Origin: Nocardia xishanensis NBRC 101358
GTDB lineage: Bacteria; Actinomycetota; Actinomycetes; Mycobacteriales; Mycobacteriaceae
Assembly (NCBI RefSeq): GCF_001613365.1
Contig: NZ_BDCF01000017.1
Location: 1 to 64,000, forward strand
DNA length: 64,000 nt
Reading direction: 5' to 3'
Of the stretch, positions 57,098 through 63,743 are shown piece by piece. The notes beneath the pieces were generated by a model. The model made no database searches, was not told the DNA's origin, and saw only the letters and a list, made by a program, of their open reading frames with translations. A program made the position numbers and the translations under genes. Each line of letters opens with the position of its first letter. Position 1 is the first letter of the stretch.

Positions 57098-57704
57098 CTA
57101 CGAAGACTCCTACCGTGACTTTCTCGCCTACGCCGCTAGGCACGAGATGACTGTTCTGCACGATGACGGCCTGTACCGGCACATCCAGTTCGGGGCGCGC
57201 GGCAGTGTCGGCTGGTTTGAACTCGTCACCTGGCCTGGATATTTGGCGATCACCGGCGATTTCTATTCGTTCACGTTCGCGCGCATCTCGGACATGTTCG
57301 AGTTCTTCTCGGCATCCGGCATGGAGCGCATCAATCCTGGCTACTGGGCGGAGAAGCTGGTAGCCCGAGGAACGGACATCGAGGCGGTATCGGCAGAGAA
57401 GTTCACCACCGAGGTGGTCCGCTACTTCTGGGAGCGTCGCGAAGACTGGATCGGCGAGAACGCTGCACTGTTCCACGAGATCCGTGAGGACGTTCTCAGC
57501 CATGCCGGCCACGGTTCGGAGCGGTTTGCGCTCGACGACTTCCGTTACTGGTTCGACGACGGCACCCCGTTCACCTTCGAGGACTCGTGGGAATGGGACC
57601 TCAACGACTGGTCCATCCACTACCTGCGTGCCTGCCACGCCATCGTCTGGGGCATCAACAAATACCGCGCCGCCGCGGTCGAAATCACAGGAGCAGCAGC
57701 ATGA
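57090..57704 (+). CDS. conserved phage protein of unknown function
   Basis: 204 residues. FGARGSVGWFELVTWPGYLAITGDFYSFTFARISDMFEFF, then NPGYWAEKLVARGTDIEAVSAEKFTTEVVRYF and the C-terminal WEWDLNDWSIHYLRACHAIVWGINKY match a widespread family of phage proteins (VTWPGxLxIxGD ... NPxYWxEK). Role unknown. GTG start. Confidence 0.7.
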   Translation: MNNYEDSYRDFLAYAARHEMTVLHDDGLYRHIQFGARGSVGWFELVTWPGYLAITGDFYSFTFARISDMFEFFSASGMERINPGYWAEKLVARGTDIEAVSAEKFTTEVVRYFWERREDWIGENAALFHEIREDVLSHAGHGSERFALDDFRYWFDDGTPFTFEDSWEWDLNDWSIHYLRACHAIVWGINKYRAAAVEITGAAA

Positions 57705-57979
57705 GTTACATCGGCGGATACGGCAGCCGCATGTACGAGCGGCTTGAAGACCTCAGCGAACACGCCGACTGGATCGGCCGCAGCAGTAGCGGATACGACG
57801 ACGCCATCAAACAGTACGTCGAAGCCTTACACACGGCCGCGAAAATCCGTGCCGCCGAACACCCAACCGTCACCAAGCCAGCCGAAGACCAGGCGCGCGG
57901 CCGACGCGTCGTCCCGATGCAACGCGGCATCGGACGCCGGTCCGCAGGCCGTCCACGCCGCGGCGCCCGAGCCGCATAA
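57701..57979 (+). CDS. small basic protein
   Basis: 92 residues. GGYGSRMYERLEDLSEHADWIGRSSSGYDDAIKQYVEALHTAAKIRAAEHP, then a basic tail GRRVVPMQRGIGRRSAGRPRRGARAA. Likely DNA- or RNA-binding tail. Confidence 0.55.
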   Translation: MSYIGGYGSRMYERLEDLSEHADWIGRSSSGYDDAIKQYVEALHTAAKIRAAEHPTVTKPAEDQARGRRVVPMQRGIGRRSAGRPRRGARAA

Positions 57980-58000
57980 CCAACCCCCGAGGTGAAGTAG

Positions 58001-58189
58001 TTGATCACGACCGAAACCGACGCCACAATCAAGCTCGAAGTCGCCGAAGGGAAGAGCGGCGCGAAATACGCGCTGCTCACCGTCGAGAACCACGCTGGCC
58101 GGATCGTCGTCGCACTCGACCGCGACCAAGTCCGAACCCACGTCGGCGACAGCGTCGAAGTCTGGGCCGAACTGGGCCAGTCCAGCTGA
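58001..58189 (+). CDS. small uncharacterised protein
   Basis: 62 residues from TTG 58001, preceded by GAGGTGAAG. ATIKLEVAEGKSGAKYALLTVENHAGRIVVALDRDQVRTHVGDSVEVW is beta-rich. Last gene before a terminator. Confidence 0.52.
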   Translation: MITTETDATIKLEVAEGKSGAKYALLTVENHAGRIVVALDRDQVRTHVGDSVEVWAELGQSS

Positions 58190-58211
58190 CAACTGAACAC
58201 AGCAAACCCTG

Positions 58212-58240
58212 ACGGGGCGGGAGAAATCCCGCCCCGTTTG
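58212..58240 (+). terminator. intrinsic terminator
   Basis: Stem of ten pairs (58212-58221 with 58228-58237), AGAAAT-type loop, then TTTG. It ends the long operon starting at 51831. Confidence 0.75.
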
Positions 58241-58261
58241 CTATCTCCAGCATTGTGTGCG

Positions 58262-58274
58262 CATACAGTGAATG
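58262..58274 (+). promoter_or_regulatory. promoter/operator variant CATACAGTGAATG
   Basis: Identical to bases 51771-51783 (CATACAGTGAATG) of the divergent promoter region, then it diverges. TACAGT (58264-58269) would be the -10 of a promoter for the 58395-58846 genes; no clear -35 with ideal spacing is seen. Confidence 0.45.
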
Positions 58275-58394
58275 ATATTGTTTCCAGTGAACTCGACATT
58301 ACCGCAAACCGGCAGCAAGACGACGAAACCATCGCCGACGCAAGCGAAAACCACTGCCACAAGCGCGAATACAATCCCCGATCTGGAGCACCCC

Positions 58395-58508
58395 ATGAAC
58401 AGCCTCAAACCCCACCCGCTCCTCACCCTCCTCGGCGTCCTCGCCGCAATCCCCATCCTCGCCATCGGCATCCTCATCGCCCCCATCATCGCGGCGGCCA
58501 AGCAGTGA
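58395..58508 (+). CDS. 37-residue membrane microprotein
   Basis: NSLKPHPLLTLLGVLAAIPILAIGILIAPIIAAAKQ is one long hydrophobic helix. CTGGAG lies eight bases upstream. A longer frame from 58272 would add a Ser/Thr-rich leader and is less likely. GTGA coupling to the WhiB-like gene. Confidence 0.5.
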   Translation: MNSLKPHPLLTLLGVLAAIPILAIGILIAPIIAAAKQ

Positions 58509-58846
58509 GGCAGCTACCACCATCACCCTTCAAAGACGCGCCCTGCACGTCCGAAGAGTCGCGGGAATGGATGCGCCAGCACCGCGGCGCCTCCCAATGG
58601 GACTTTCGCATCGACGGCGAATCCGACTTCGCTGCGAAAGAGCGTCGGCTCCGGTCCCAACAGCTGTGCGGCTCATGCCCGGCCAAGGCGAAGACCGCAT
58701 GCGCGAAGATCCACGCCGACTTGGTAACCGAGTATTCGACGTCGATCCCCGGCATATGGGCGGGCCGCATCTGGCGCGACGGCGACGACAGCCCCAAGAC
58801 CCCTAACGTGATCCCGCTCTACACGCACGACGACCTCGCCGCCTAA
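58505..58846 (+). CDS. WhiB-like protein with atypical cysteine spacing
   Basis: 113 residues. Four Cys are present: Cys14, Cys55, Cys58 and Cys66, i.e. C-x2-C-x7-C at the second site instead of the usual C-x2-C-x5-C. GIWAGRIWRDG replaces the classical G(V/I)WGG turn, and a basic region follows. WhiB proteins bind a 4Fe-4S cluster and act on sigma factor; phage versions can interfere with host WhiB. Strong context: terminator, then promoter, then this gene. Confidence 0.7.
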   Translation: MRQLPPSPFKDAPCTSEESREWMRQHRGASQWDFRIDGESDFAAKERRLRSQQLCGSCPAKAKTACAKIHADLVTEYSTSIPGIWAGRIWRDGDDSPKTPNVIPLYTHDDLAA

Positions 58847-58867
58847 CCGTCCGAGGAGGACTCACTC

Positions 58868-59032
58868 ATGGCTGACAACCAGCCGATCGACCCTCGGGAA
58901 CCGAAAGGTGTTCTGCGGGGTCTGCAACACAAGCCGATGTACGAGGGCACCGTCTCGCACTCGGAGGTCGCGAAGCGGCGCACCAAGAACAAGGCCGCCC
59001 GCAAAGCGCGGAAGCAGCAACGACGTGGCTGA
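58868..59032 (+). CDS. 54-residue basic protein
   Basis: EPKGVLRGLQHKPMYEGTVSHSEVAKRRTKNKAARKARKQQRRG: highly basic tail, possibly nucleic-acid binding. GAGGAGG lies upstream. Overlaps the HIT-like gene by eight bases. Confidence 0.52.
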   Translation: MADNQPIDPREPKGVLRGLQHKPMYEGTVSHSEVAKRRTKNKAARKARKQQRRG

Positions 59033-59411
59033 ACGATCATGGCGCGGCCTGGCGCCCGACCTCCGTGACGGATGCGTGTTCTGCGACCGCATCGCCGCAG
59101 AAGACTACGAATACGAATACGCCGACACCGTCGTCCGGTTCACACCCCTCAACCCAGTCACGCCCGGACACATGCTGTTCCTGCCCGCCTGGCACGCCGA
59201 ACACCCACACGCCGAAGCAGTCCGAGTGTCGATGAGCTACGCCGCGACGTACGCCAACAGCCAGGGCGAGGACTTCAACCTCATCACCTCCAGCGGACCA
59301 GCAGCCACTCAATCTGTCGCGCATATTCACTGCCACTACGTTCCGCGGCGACCGGGTGACGGCCTGCACCTGCCGTGGACCGGTCAGAAGAAACCGAGGG
59401 CCGCCGCATGA
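59025..59411 (+). CDS. HIT-family protein
   Basis: 128 residues. The histidine triad is AHIHCHYVPRR near residue 110; the N-terminal CVFCDRI is typical of the family. FTPLNPVTPGHMLFLPAWHAE is the middle signature. HIT proteins hydrolyse or transfer nucleotidyl groups. It may process nucleotides during infection; the substrate is unknown. Confidence 0.82.
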   Translation: MAERSWRGLAPDLRDGCVFCDRIAAEDYEYEYADTVVRFTPLNPVTPGHMLFLPAWHAEHPHAEAVRVSMSYAATYANSQGEDFNLITSSGPAATQSVAHIHCHYVPRRPGDGLHLPWTGQKKPRAAA

Positions 59412-59641
59412 CCGCCGCGACCCGGCTCCGCCGCGCCCGCAAGGCGTACCGGTGCGACACCTGCGCACTCCGCAGCATCAAAACCGGCCAACAGTACCTG
59501 GAGGGCACCATCTTCCCAGGGCATGACTCGGGTCTGGCAGACACGGTAGGGCATCCGGTGCGTCTCCGCGAATGCTTCGTATGCGCCGAGCGGTACGGAC
59601 GCGACCACCTGTTCACAGACGACGAATGGCGGTGCCGATGA
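59408..59641 (+). CDS. zinc-ribbon protein
   Basis: 77 residues. YRCDTCALRSIKTGQQYLEGTIFPGHDSGLADTVGHPVRLRECFVCAERYG has two Cys-x2-Cys pairs about 40 residues apart, a classical zinc ribbon found in many actinophage proteins. Confidence 0.63.
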   Translation: MTAATRLRRARKAYRCDTCALRSIKTGQQYLEGTIFPGHDSGLADTVGHPVRLRECFVCAERYGRDHLFTDDEWRCR

Positions 59642-59919
59642 CCGCCGCGACCCCGCCCGCGTTCGTCTACATCCAGCGCGCGGAGAAGCTGATCCACGAG
59701 CTGCCAGCAGGCACAGAGTTCGTGAACGCCGACATCTACGCACGCATGAAAGCGGCAGGCTGGCCTGACATGCCGGAACCCCGCCAGTTCGGGCCGATGC
59801 TGCTGCGTCTCCGCCGTGAAGGCGTCATCGAAAAAGCAGGAGTCCAGGCAACAGCCGCCCGATCACACGGAGGAGTCGCATCCGTGTGGCGCCGAACCCG
59901 AATGGAGAAGACGACATGA
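59638..59919 (+). CDS. winged-helix-like small protein
   Basis: 93 residues. AEKLIHELPAGTEFVNADIYARMKAAGWPDMPEPRQFGPMLLRLRREGVIEKAG reads as helix-turn-helix with a wing (GVASVWRRT). Possible DNA-binding regulator. ATGA coupling. Confidence 0.55.
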   Translation: MTAATPPAFVYIQRAEKLIHELPAGTEFVNADIYARMKAAGWPDMPEPRQFGPMLLRLRREGVIEKAGVQATAARSHGGVASVWRRTRMEKTT

Positions 59920-60218
59920 CCGACCCGCAAACCCTGATGCGGAAACCGTGGCTCGCCGCCGAACCTCAGTCCATCTGGGACATCACCGGCGACTACCCGT
60001 ATGGCGGCACCTTCACCAACTGTCTCGCCCTGGTGCTGCCGCTCCACGTTACCGACGGGCACTTGTTATTCGAACTCCTGCCGCCTGCTGCCGGGTTCAG
60101 TTCACATATCTCGCCTGACTGGATCACATCCGCGCGCCGCCTGATCTTGGTGGATGCGCAGAACCCGACCGAGGCGTACTTCGCTGACGAACAGGATTTC
60201 CTTGATGACCGATCGTGA
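59916..60218 (+). CDS. uncharacterised protein
   Basis: 100 residues: WLAAEPQSIWDITGDYPYGGTFTNCLALVLPLHVTDGHLLFELLPPAAGFSSHISPDW, beta-rich. Overlaps the next gene by 14 bases. Confidence 0.52.
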   Translation: MTDPQTLMRKPWLAAEPQSIWDITGDYPYGGTFTNCLALVLPLHVTDGHLLFELLPPAAGFSSHISPDWITSARRLILVDAQNPTEAYFADEQDFLDDRS

Positions 60219-60615
60219 CCTCATCACCGAAGGGCGACGGTTGCTCGCCGAAGCCACCAACGGGCCATGGCAAGTCACCGATCTGCGCAATGCCGAGGAC
60301 GGAAACCGGGACTGCCTGTGGGTTGATAGCTGGGGCGGCCCAGAAGTTGAGGGTGTGCCGCACTCTTACGCGACCGTCGCTGAGATGACCGAAGACGAAG
60401 GACTGCAAGTCATTTGGGGGCTCGCCGACGCCGAGCTGATCGCGTGGATGCGCAACAACCTCGGCACCATCCTCGACGAGTGGGAAGCCGCCCGCAACAC
60501 CTACGAACAGTTGCAGCGAGACACCCAAGAAGGGTGGACAGCGATCGCCACCAAACAACAGCGGGACGCCCAGCTCATCGCCGACCTTCAAACGCAACTG
60601 CGAGGCGTGTCATGA
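60205..60615 (+). CDS. uncharacterised phage protein
   Basis: 136 residues. RLLAEATNGPWQVTDLRNAEDGNRDCLWVDSWGG is a common opening of actinophage proteins (LLAEATxGPWxV). Then LADAELIAWMRNNLGTILDEWEAARNTYEQLQRDTQEGW, a coiled region. Confidence 0.6.
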   Translation: MTDRDLITEGRRLLAEATNGPWQVTDLRNAEDGNRDCLWVDSWGGPEVEGVPHSYATVAEMTEDEGLQVIWGLADAELIAWMRNNLGTILDEWEAARNTYEQLQRDTQEGWTAIATKQQRDAQLIADLQTQLRGVS

Positions 60616-60938
60616 ACCCAACCCAACACGTCCTCACCCGCGTCGACACCGGCGGCAAATCGTATGCCGCGCAATGCCTGTGCGGGTTCTCCTCGGTCTC
60701 CTACAACCGGCAAAAAGCCGTCGCGAACCTCTACTCGCACGTCATCCACGCGAGCAAACCGGTCTGCCCGACACCGAAGAAGAAGGCGTACCCCAACCAG
60801 GTGCACGCGGAAAACGCCATCCGCAACTACATCCTCCGCCCAACACCTGGCGCCCGACCCGCACGCGCCTACCAATGCCCATCCGGACAGCACTGGCACA
60901 CGACGAAAAACGTCGCCCGCGAAAGGCGCATCGCATGA
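60612..60938 (+). CDS. zinc-finger protein
   Basis: 108 residues. QCLCGFSSVSYNRQKAVANLYSHVIHA resembles a C2H2-like finger; CPSGQHWHTT near the C-terminus adds another site. Basic overall. ATGA coupling. Confidence 0.58.
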   Translation: MNPTQHVLTRVDTGGKSYAAQCLCGFSSVSYNRQKAVANLYSHVIHASKPVCPTPKKKAYPNQVHAENAIRNYILRPTPGARPARAYQCPSGQHWHTTKNVARERRIA

Positions 60939-61213
60939 CCACCCAAACCCTCGAAATCGTCGACGGCATCGAACACCTCGACCACGAAGTGATGTGTGTG
61001 AGCAAGCTGCATCAAGACGGCGCTCGTCCGCCAGCGGAACTATTCATCGACCAGCACGGATGCCGCGACTACCTGTTCTGCGCAGCATGTGAGGCGCACG
61101 ATCGGCGAGTGATCGAAGACGCGCTCGCGAATGGGGCCGACGTGTTTTGTATCAGGTGCAAGCAACAGTTTTGGGCGTACGGAAACCTGTACACGCGGGT
61201 GATGCCGCTGTGA
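60935..61213 (+). CDS. zinc-ribbon protein
   Basis: 92 residues. CRDYLFCAACEAHDRRVIEDALANGADVFCIRCKQQFWAYG: two Cys-x2-Cys pairs. Helical segment between. GTGA coupling to the nuclease gene. Confidence 0.6.
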   Translation: MTTQTLEIVDGIEHLDHEVMCVSKLHQDGARPPAELFIDQHGCRDYLFCAACEAHDRRVIEDALANGADVFCIRCKQQFWAYGNLYTRVMPL

Positions 61214-61596
61214 CCAGCAAGCAGAAGCGCAAGGGCGACGAGTTCGAGCGGCAGCAACGCGACTTCTACCGGCTCGCCGGATTCCCCCACGCCGAACGGA
61301 CCCGCGCCGGATACGAGCGCGACGGCGGAGACATCCACCTCGACCCCACCGTAGGGCTGGCGCCCGGAGTGATCGCCCAATGCAAGAACGTCGTCACACC
61401 ACGATGGACGGAATGGGTGACCGGGCTCCGCGAGCAGACCGAAACCGCCGGCGCCGAGGTGGGGTTCATCGCATGGAAGCGCCGCGGGGTCGGATGGCCC
61501 GGTGACCAGCTGGCGATCATGCCGATGACTGAATTCCTGGAGCTGCTGCGCCGCGCAGGCTACGGGCTGCCGCTGACCGACCAGGAGGCCGCGTGA
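61210..61596 (+). CDS. PD-(D/E)XK nuclease, Holliday-junction-resolvase-like
   Basis: 128 residues. KRKGDEFERQQRDFYRLAGFPHAERTRAGYERDGGDIHLDPTVGLAPGVIAQCKNVV: the glutamate, the DGGDIHLD aspartate and the Gln-x-Lys of IAQCKN form the core of the endonuclease fold. It probably cuts branched or replication DNA for packaging. GTG start. Confidence 0.72.
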   Translation: MTSKQKRKGDEFERQQRDFYRLAGFPHAERTRAGYERDGGDIHLDPTVGLAPGVIAQCKNVVTPRWTEWVTGLREQTETAGAEVGFIAWKRRGVGWPGDQLAIMPMTEFLELLRRAGYGLPLTDQEAA

Positions 61597-61826
61597 CCGC
61601 CGTCTATGACGAGCCCTTGTTGCCGCCGCCGGGTGAGCCTGCGACGTCACGTGACGAATACAGGATCACCTACCGGGACCCGGAAACCGGCGAAGAATTC
61701 ACCCTCCTGTCGGACAGGGCGACGTGGTTGGAGAAACGCAACGGGCTCCGCAAGATGGGCTACCCCGTCGTCGTCCAGAAACGCCAAATCCACACCACCG
61801 CATGGGAACAAGTAGGGGACAAGTGA
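61593..61826 (+). CDS. uncharacterised small protein
   Basis: 77 residues. YRITYRDPETGEEFTLLSDRATWLEKRNGLRKMGYPVVVQKRQI: beta-alpha-beta pattern. GTG start overlapping the nuclease stop. Confidence 0.55.
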   Translation: MTAVYDEPLLPPPGEPATSRDEYRITYRDPETGEEFTLLSDRATWLEKRNGLRKMGYPVVVQKRQIHTTAWEQVGDK

Positions 61827-62194
61827 TGGGCGACCGGCTGTCCGACGAACTGTTCGACGAGATCTCGCATGCAATCCCGTTCCCCTACATGGGCGGCGAC
61901 TACCCCGAAAACCTCAGCCAGCAGGCACGGGAGTGGATCGGCCCGGACGGCGGAACCCTGTCGCTGCTGAACGAACTACGAGACGAACGCGCCCGCCTCG
62001 CTGAAGCCGTCCAAGCCATGAGTAAAAGCCGCATGATGGAACCGATCTACGTTTCCGCGGAGGATTTGCGTCTAGATTCGTCGGCGGCTGACTTGCAGGC
62101 GCTTGTCGCAGAGGTGCACAGCCTGGCGCTCATGCACTGGGACGCCGACTTCGGGACTGCGCTCCGGTACGGCGAAGGTGTGTGGCTGCATTGA
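61826..62194 (+). CDS. uncharacterised protein
   Basis: 122 residues. FDEISHAIPFPYMGGDYPENLSQQAREWIGPDGGTLSLLNELRDERARLAEAVQAM then SADLQALVAEVHSLALMHWD. Helical. The start shares its A with the previous TGA. Confidence 0.55.
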   Translation: MGDRLSDELFDEISHAIPFPYMGGDYPENLSQQAREWIGPDGGTLSLLNELRDERARLAEAVQAMSKSRMMEPIYVSAEDLRLDSSAADLQALVAEVHSLALMHWDADFGTALRYGEGVWLH

Positions 62195-62370
62195 CGGTCG
62201 CGGAGTTGATTGCACGGTTGTCGGAGTTCCCGGCCGAGCTGAGTGTGCAGATCGAGTTTGAAAACCCGCTCGAAGACGGCGGATGCATACTCGAAAACCT
62301 CACTGTCACTGGGGTGAAGTTGGAGCAATCTAAGTTCCCGTGGCGCGGGCATACGGTCACCATCTTCTGA
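62191..62370 (+). CDS. small conserved-pattern protein
   Basis: 59 residues from TTG 62191 (GTG 62182 also possible). TVAELIARLSEFPAELSVQIEFENPLEDGG follows the pattern xTVxELIxxLxxFPxDxxVxxE of a widespread small phage family. Confidence 0.55.
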   Translation: MTVAELIARLSEFPAELSVQIEFENPLEDGGCILENLTVTGVKLEQSKFPWRGHTVTIF

Positions 62371-62428
62371 GCACGAAAACCCGGTTTGACTTGATCGATA
62401 CGCTTCATTTGAACACGAGGAGATGCTA

Positions 62429-62560
62429 ATGAGCGTCGACAAATTCAATGAAGCAGACGAGCGAGACTATGACCCGCTCGACGAATTCTTGCCCTCGGTG
62501 AAAGGTCTCCCGTGGGTGGTGTATGAGGAGACCGAACCCGATGAACCGGACTGCAATTAG
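62429..62560 (+). CDS. 43-residue acidic protein
   Basis: SVDKFNEADERDYDPLDEFLPSVKGLPWVVYEETEPDEPD, strongly acidic. GAGGAGA is a strong RBS 10 bases upstream. Unrecognised. Confidence 0.5.
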   Translation: MSVDKFNEADERDYDPLDEFLPSVKGLPWVVYEETEPDEPDCN

Positions 62561-62675
62561 TGGTGTGGCGGTCGCTGTCCTGGTTGCTGCGTGGGCTGTG
62601 TGCGTTCGCTTTACTTTGGCTCAGCTGGTTCGCGCGGCCGAGAACATCGACGACACCGCAACAGGCGATGAGTAA
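62541..62675 (+). CDS. 44-residue membrane microprotein
   Basis: NRTAISGVAVAVLVAAWAVCVRFTLAQLVRAAENIDD: one helix and an amphipathic end. It overlaps the acidic gene by 20 bases. A GTG-started frame at 62560 competes for this stretch, so the call is uncertain. Confidence 0.4.
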   Translation: MNRTAISGVAVAVLVAAWAVCVRFTLAQLVRAAENIDDTATGDE

Positions 62676-62847
62676 ACGCGTGGGCGTCGCCCAATACGTG
62701 TGCCTCTCCCACGGCTGCCCGCTGTGGACCGGACGTGAACTCACCAAAGAGGAAGTCCGCGCCCTCTCCCTCGCGCACGCCCTCCAACACCACACCCGGC
62801 CCATCGCACCCGCCGACCTCTTCGGCGAACAGGAGAACCCCGAATGA
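62668..62847 (+). CDS. small Cys protein
   Basis: 59 residues. YVCLSHGCPLWTGRELTKEEVRALSLAHALQHHTRPI: two Cys and several His suggest a metal site. A longer frame from GTG 62560 would add a hydrophobic segment; ATG 62668 preferred. Confidence 0.5.
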   Translation: MSKRVGVAQYVCLSHGCPLWTGRELTKEEVRALSLAHALQHHTRPIAPADLFGEQENPE

Positions 62848-63188
62848 TCGTCGCGATCAAACGCCAGTTCGACGCAATCAAAATGTACGGGAGTTGGGTA
62901 GATCTCGTGTGGCCGGTGGGCTGGATCGGCGTGGCCGCGTGGGCTTGGAGCGCCAGCCAGGGAGCGATTGCGTCGTACTCCGTCGGAATGTTCGTCTGGA
63001 ACGTTGTGTTCGCGCTGCAACAGCTCAAAGTCCGCGCGCTGACCGACGAGAACGAACGCCTCCGGAGGCTGAACCAGCCGACGAACGTCTACAACATCAC
63101 AACCGGGAATCCGCTCGACACCTCGGAAGCGGTCCGGCAGGCAGCGCGTTTGCAGCACATGGAATTCCGGCATGACCGCCGACGATGA
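62844..63188 (+). CDS. membrane protein with coiled-coil tail
   Basis: 114 residues. Two hydrophobic segments (LVWPVGWIGVAAWAWSASQG and IASYSVGMFVWNVVFALQQL) and a helix LTDENERLRRLNQPTNVYNI. ATGA coupling. No family recognised. Confidence 0.58.
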   Translation: MIVAIKRQFDAIKMYGSWVDLVWPVGWIGVAAWAWSASQGAIASYSVGMFVWNVVFALQQLKVRALTDENERLRRLNQPTNVYNITTGNPLDTSEAVRQAARLQHMEFRHDRRR

Positions 63189-63333
63189 TGACGACACCTA
63201 TGTGCCGCGCTACCAGGTGGACAAGATCACGGTTAAGCCCGGCCAGCTCGCGAAGATGGCGGCCAGCGGTGCCGTACCCAGCCCCGAACTGCGGGCCGCG
63301 ATCGAACGCGCGAGACAACGCCGTCATGGATGA
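63172..63333 (+). CDS. 53-residue protein
   Basis: TADDDDDTYVPRYQVDKITVKPGQLAKMAASGAVPSPELRAAIERARQRR: acidic start, then a helix and a basic end. Overlaps its upstream neighbour by 17 bases. Confidence 0.5.
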   Translation: MTADDDDDTYVPRYQVDKITVKPGQLAKMAASGAVPSPELRAAIERARQRRHG

Positions 63334-63418
63334 CTACGACGACATCCCCGACTGGCTCGACGCTGACGACTGCTGCATCGCCTGCGGACACTTTTGGACG
63401 GACTGCACATGCCCCTGA
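63326..63418 (+). CDS. 30-residue Cys-rich peptide
   Basis: DDYDDIPDWLDADDCCIACGHFWTDCTCP has five Cys and one His in 15 residues, a minimal zinc knuckle. Overlaps neighbours on both sides. Confidence 0.42.
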   Translation: MDDYDDIPDWLDADDCCIACGHFWTDCTCP

Positions 63419-63567
63419 TGCCGTGGCGACGCAACCGCGAACACCGCACCAAACCGCGCCAGTTCTACGACAACGGCTCACCCTGCACCGCCCAGTTCTG
63501 CCGCGCCTACGACGAATGCCCCTGCCTGGATGCCACACGCCAGGACGAACAACGGAGAGAACGTTGA
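63409..63567 (+). CDS. 52-residue Cys protein
   Basis: WRRNREHRTKPRQFYDNGSPCTAQFCRAYDECPCLDATRQDEQRRE: four Cys after a basic N-terminus, a likely zinc site. Overlaps its neighbours. Confidence 0.45.
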   Translation: MPLMPWRRNREHRTKPRQFYDNGSPCTAQFCRAYDECPCLDATRQDEQRRER

Positions 63568-63743
63568 GCGAGACCGAGAAGTACGCCCGCGGCGGCATCA
63601 TCCGAGGCGGCGCGCCGATCAAGCTGTCTGAACGGCTCGGCATCGGAATCGACGGCGTATGCATCTACGCCGCACCAGAACCCGTCCTCACTCCTGAAGA
63701 GATGGGGCGCATCGTCAACGAACCTGCTCAGGAGGACGAATGA
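63564..63743 (+). CDS. uncharacterised small protein
   Basis: 59 residues from TTG 63564 (TTGA overlap). SETEKYARGGIIRGGAPIKLSERLGIGIDGVCIYAAPEPVLTPEEM resembles short phage proteins. No family recognised. Confidence 0.5.
   Translation: MSETEKYARGGIIRGGAPIKLSERLGIGIDGVCIYAAPEPVLTPEEMGRIVNEPAQEDE

Noticed and set aside
62560..62847. GTG-started 95-codon frame
   Set aside because: It competes with the 62541 and 62668 genes, whose coupling overlaps are better; kept only as an alternative.
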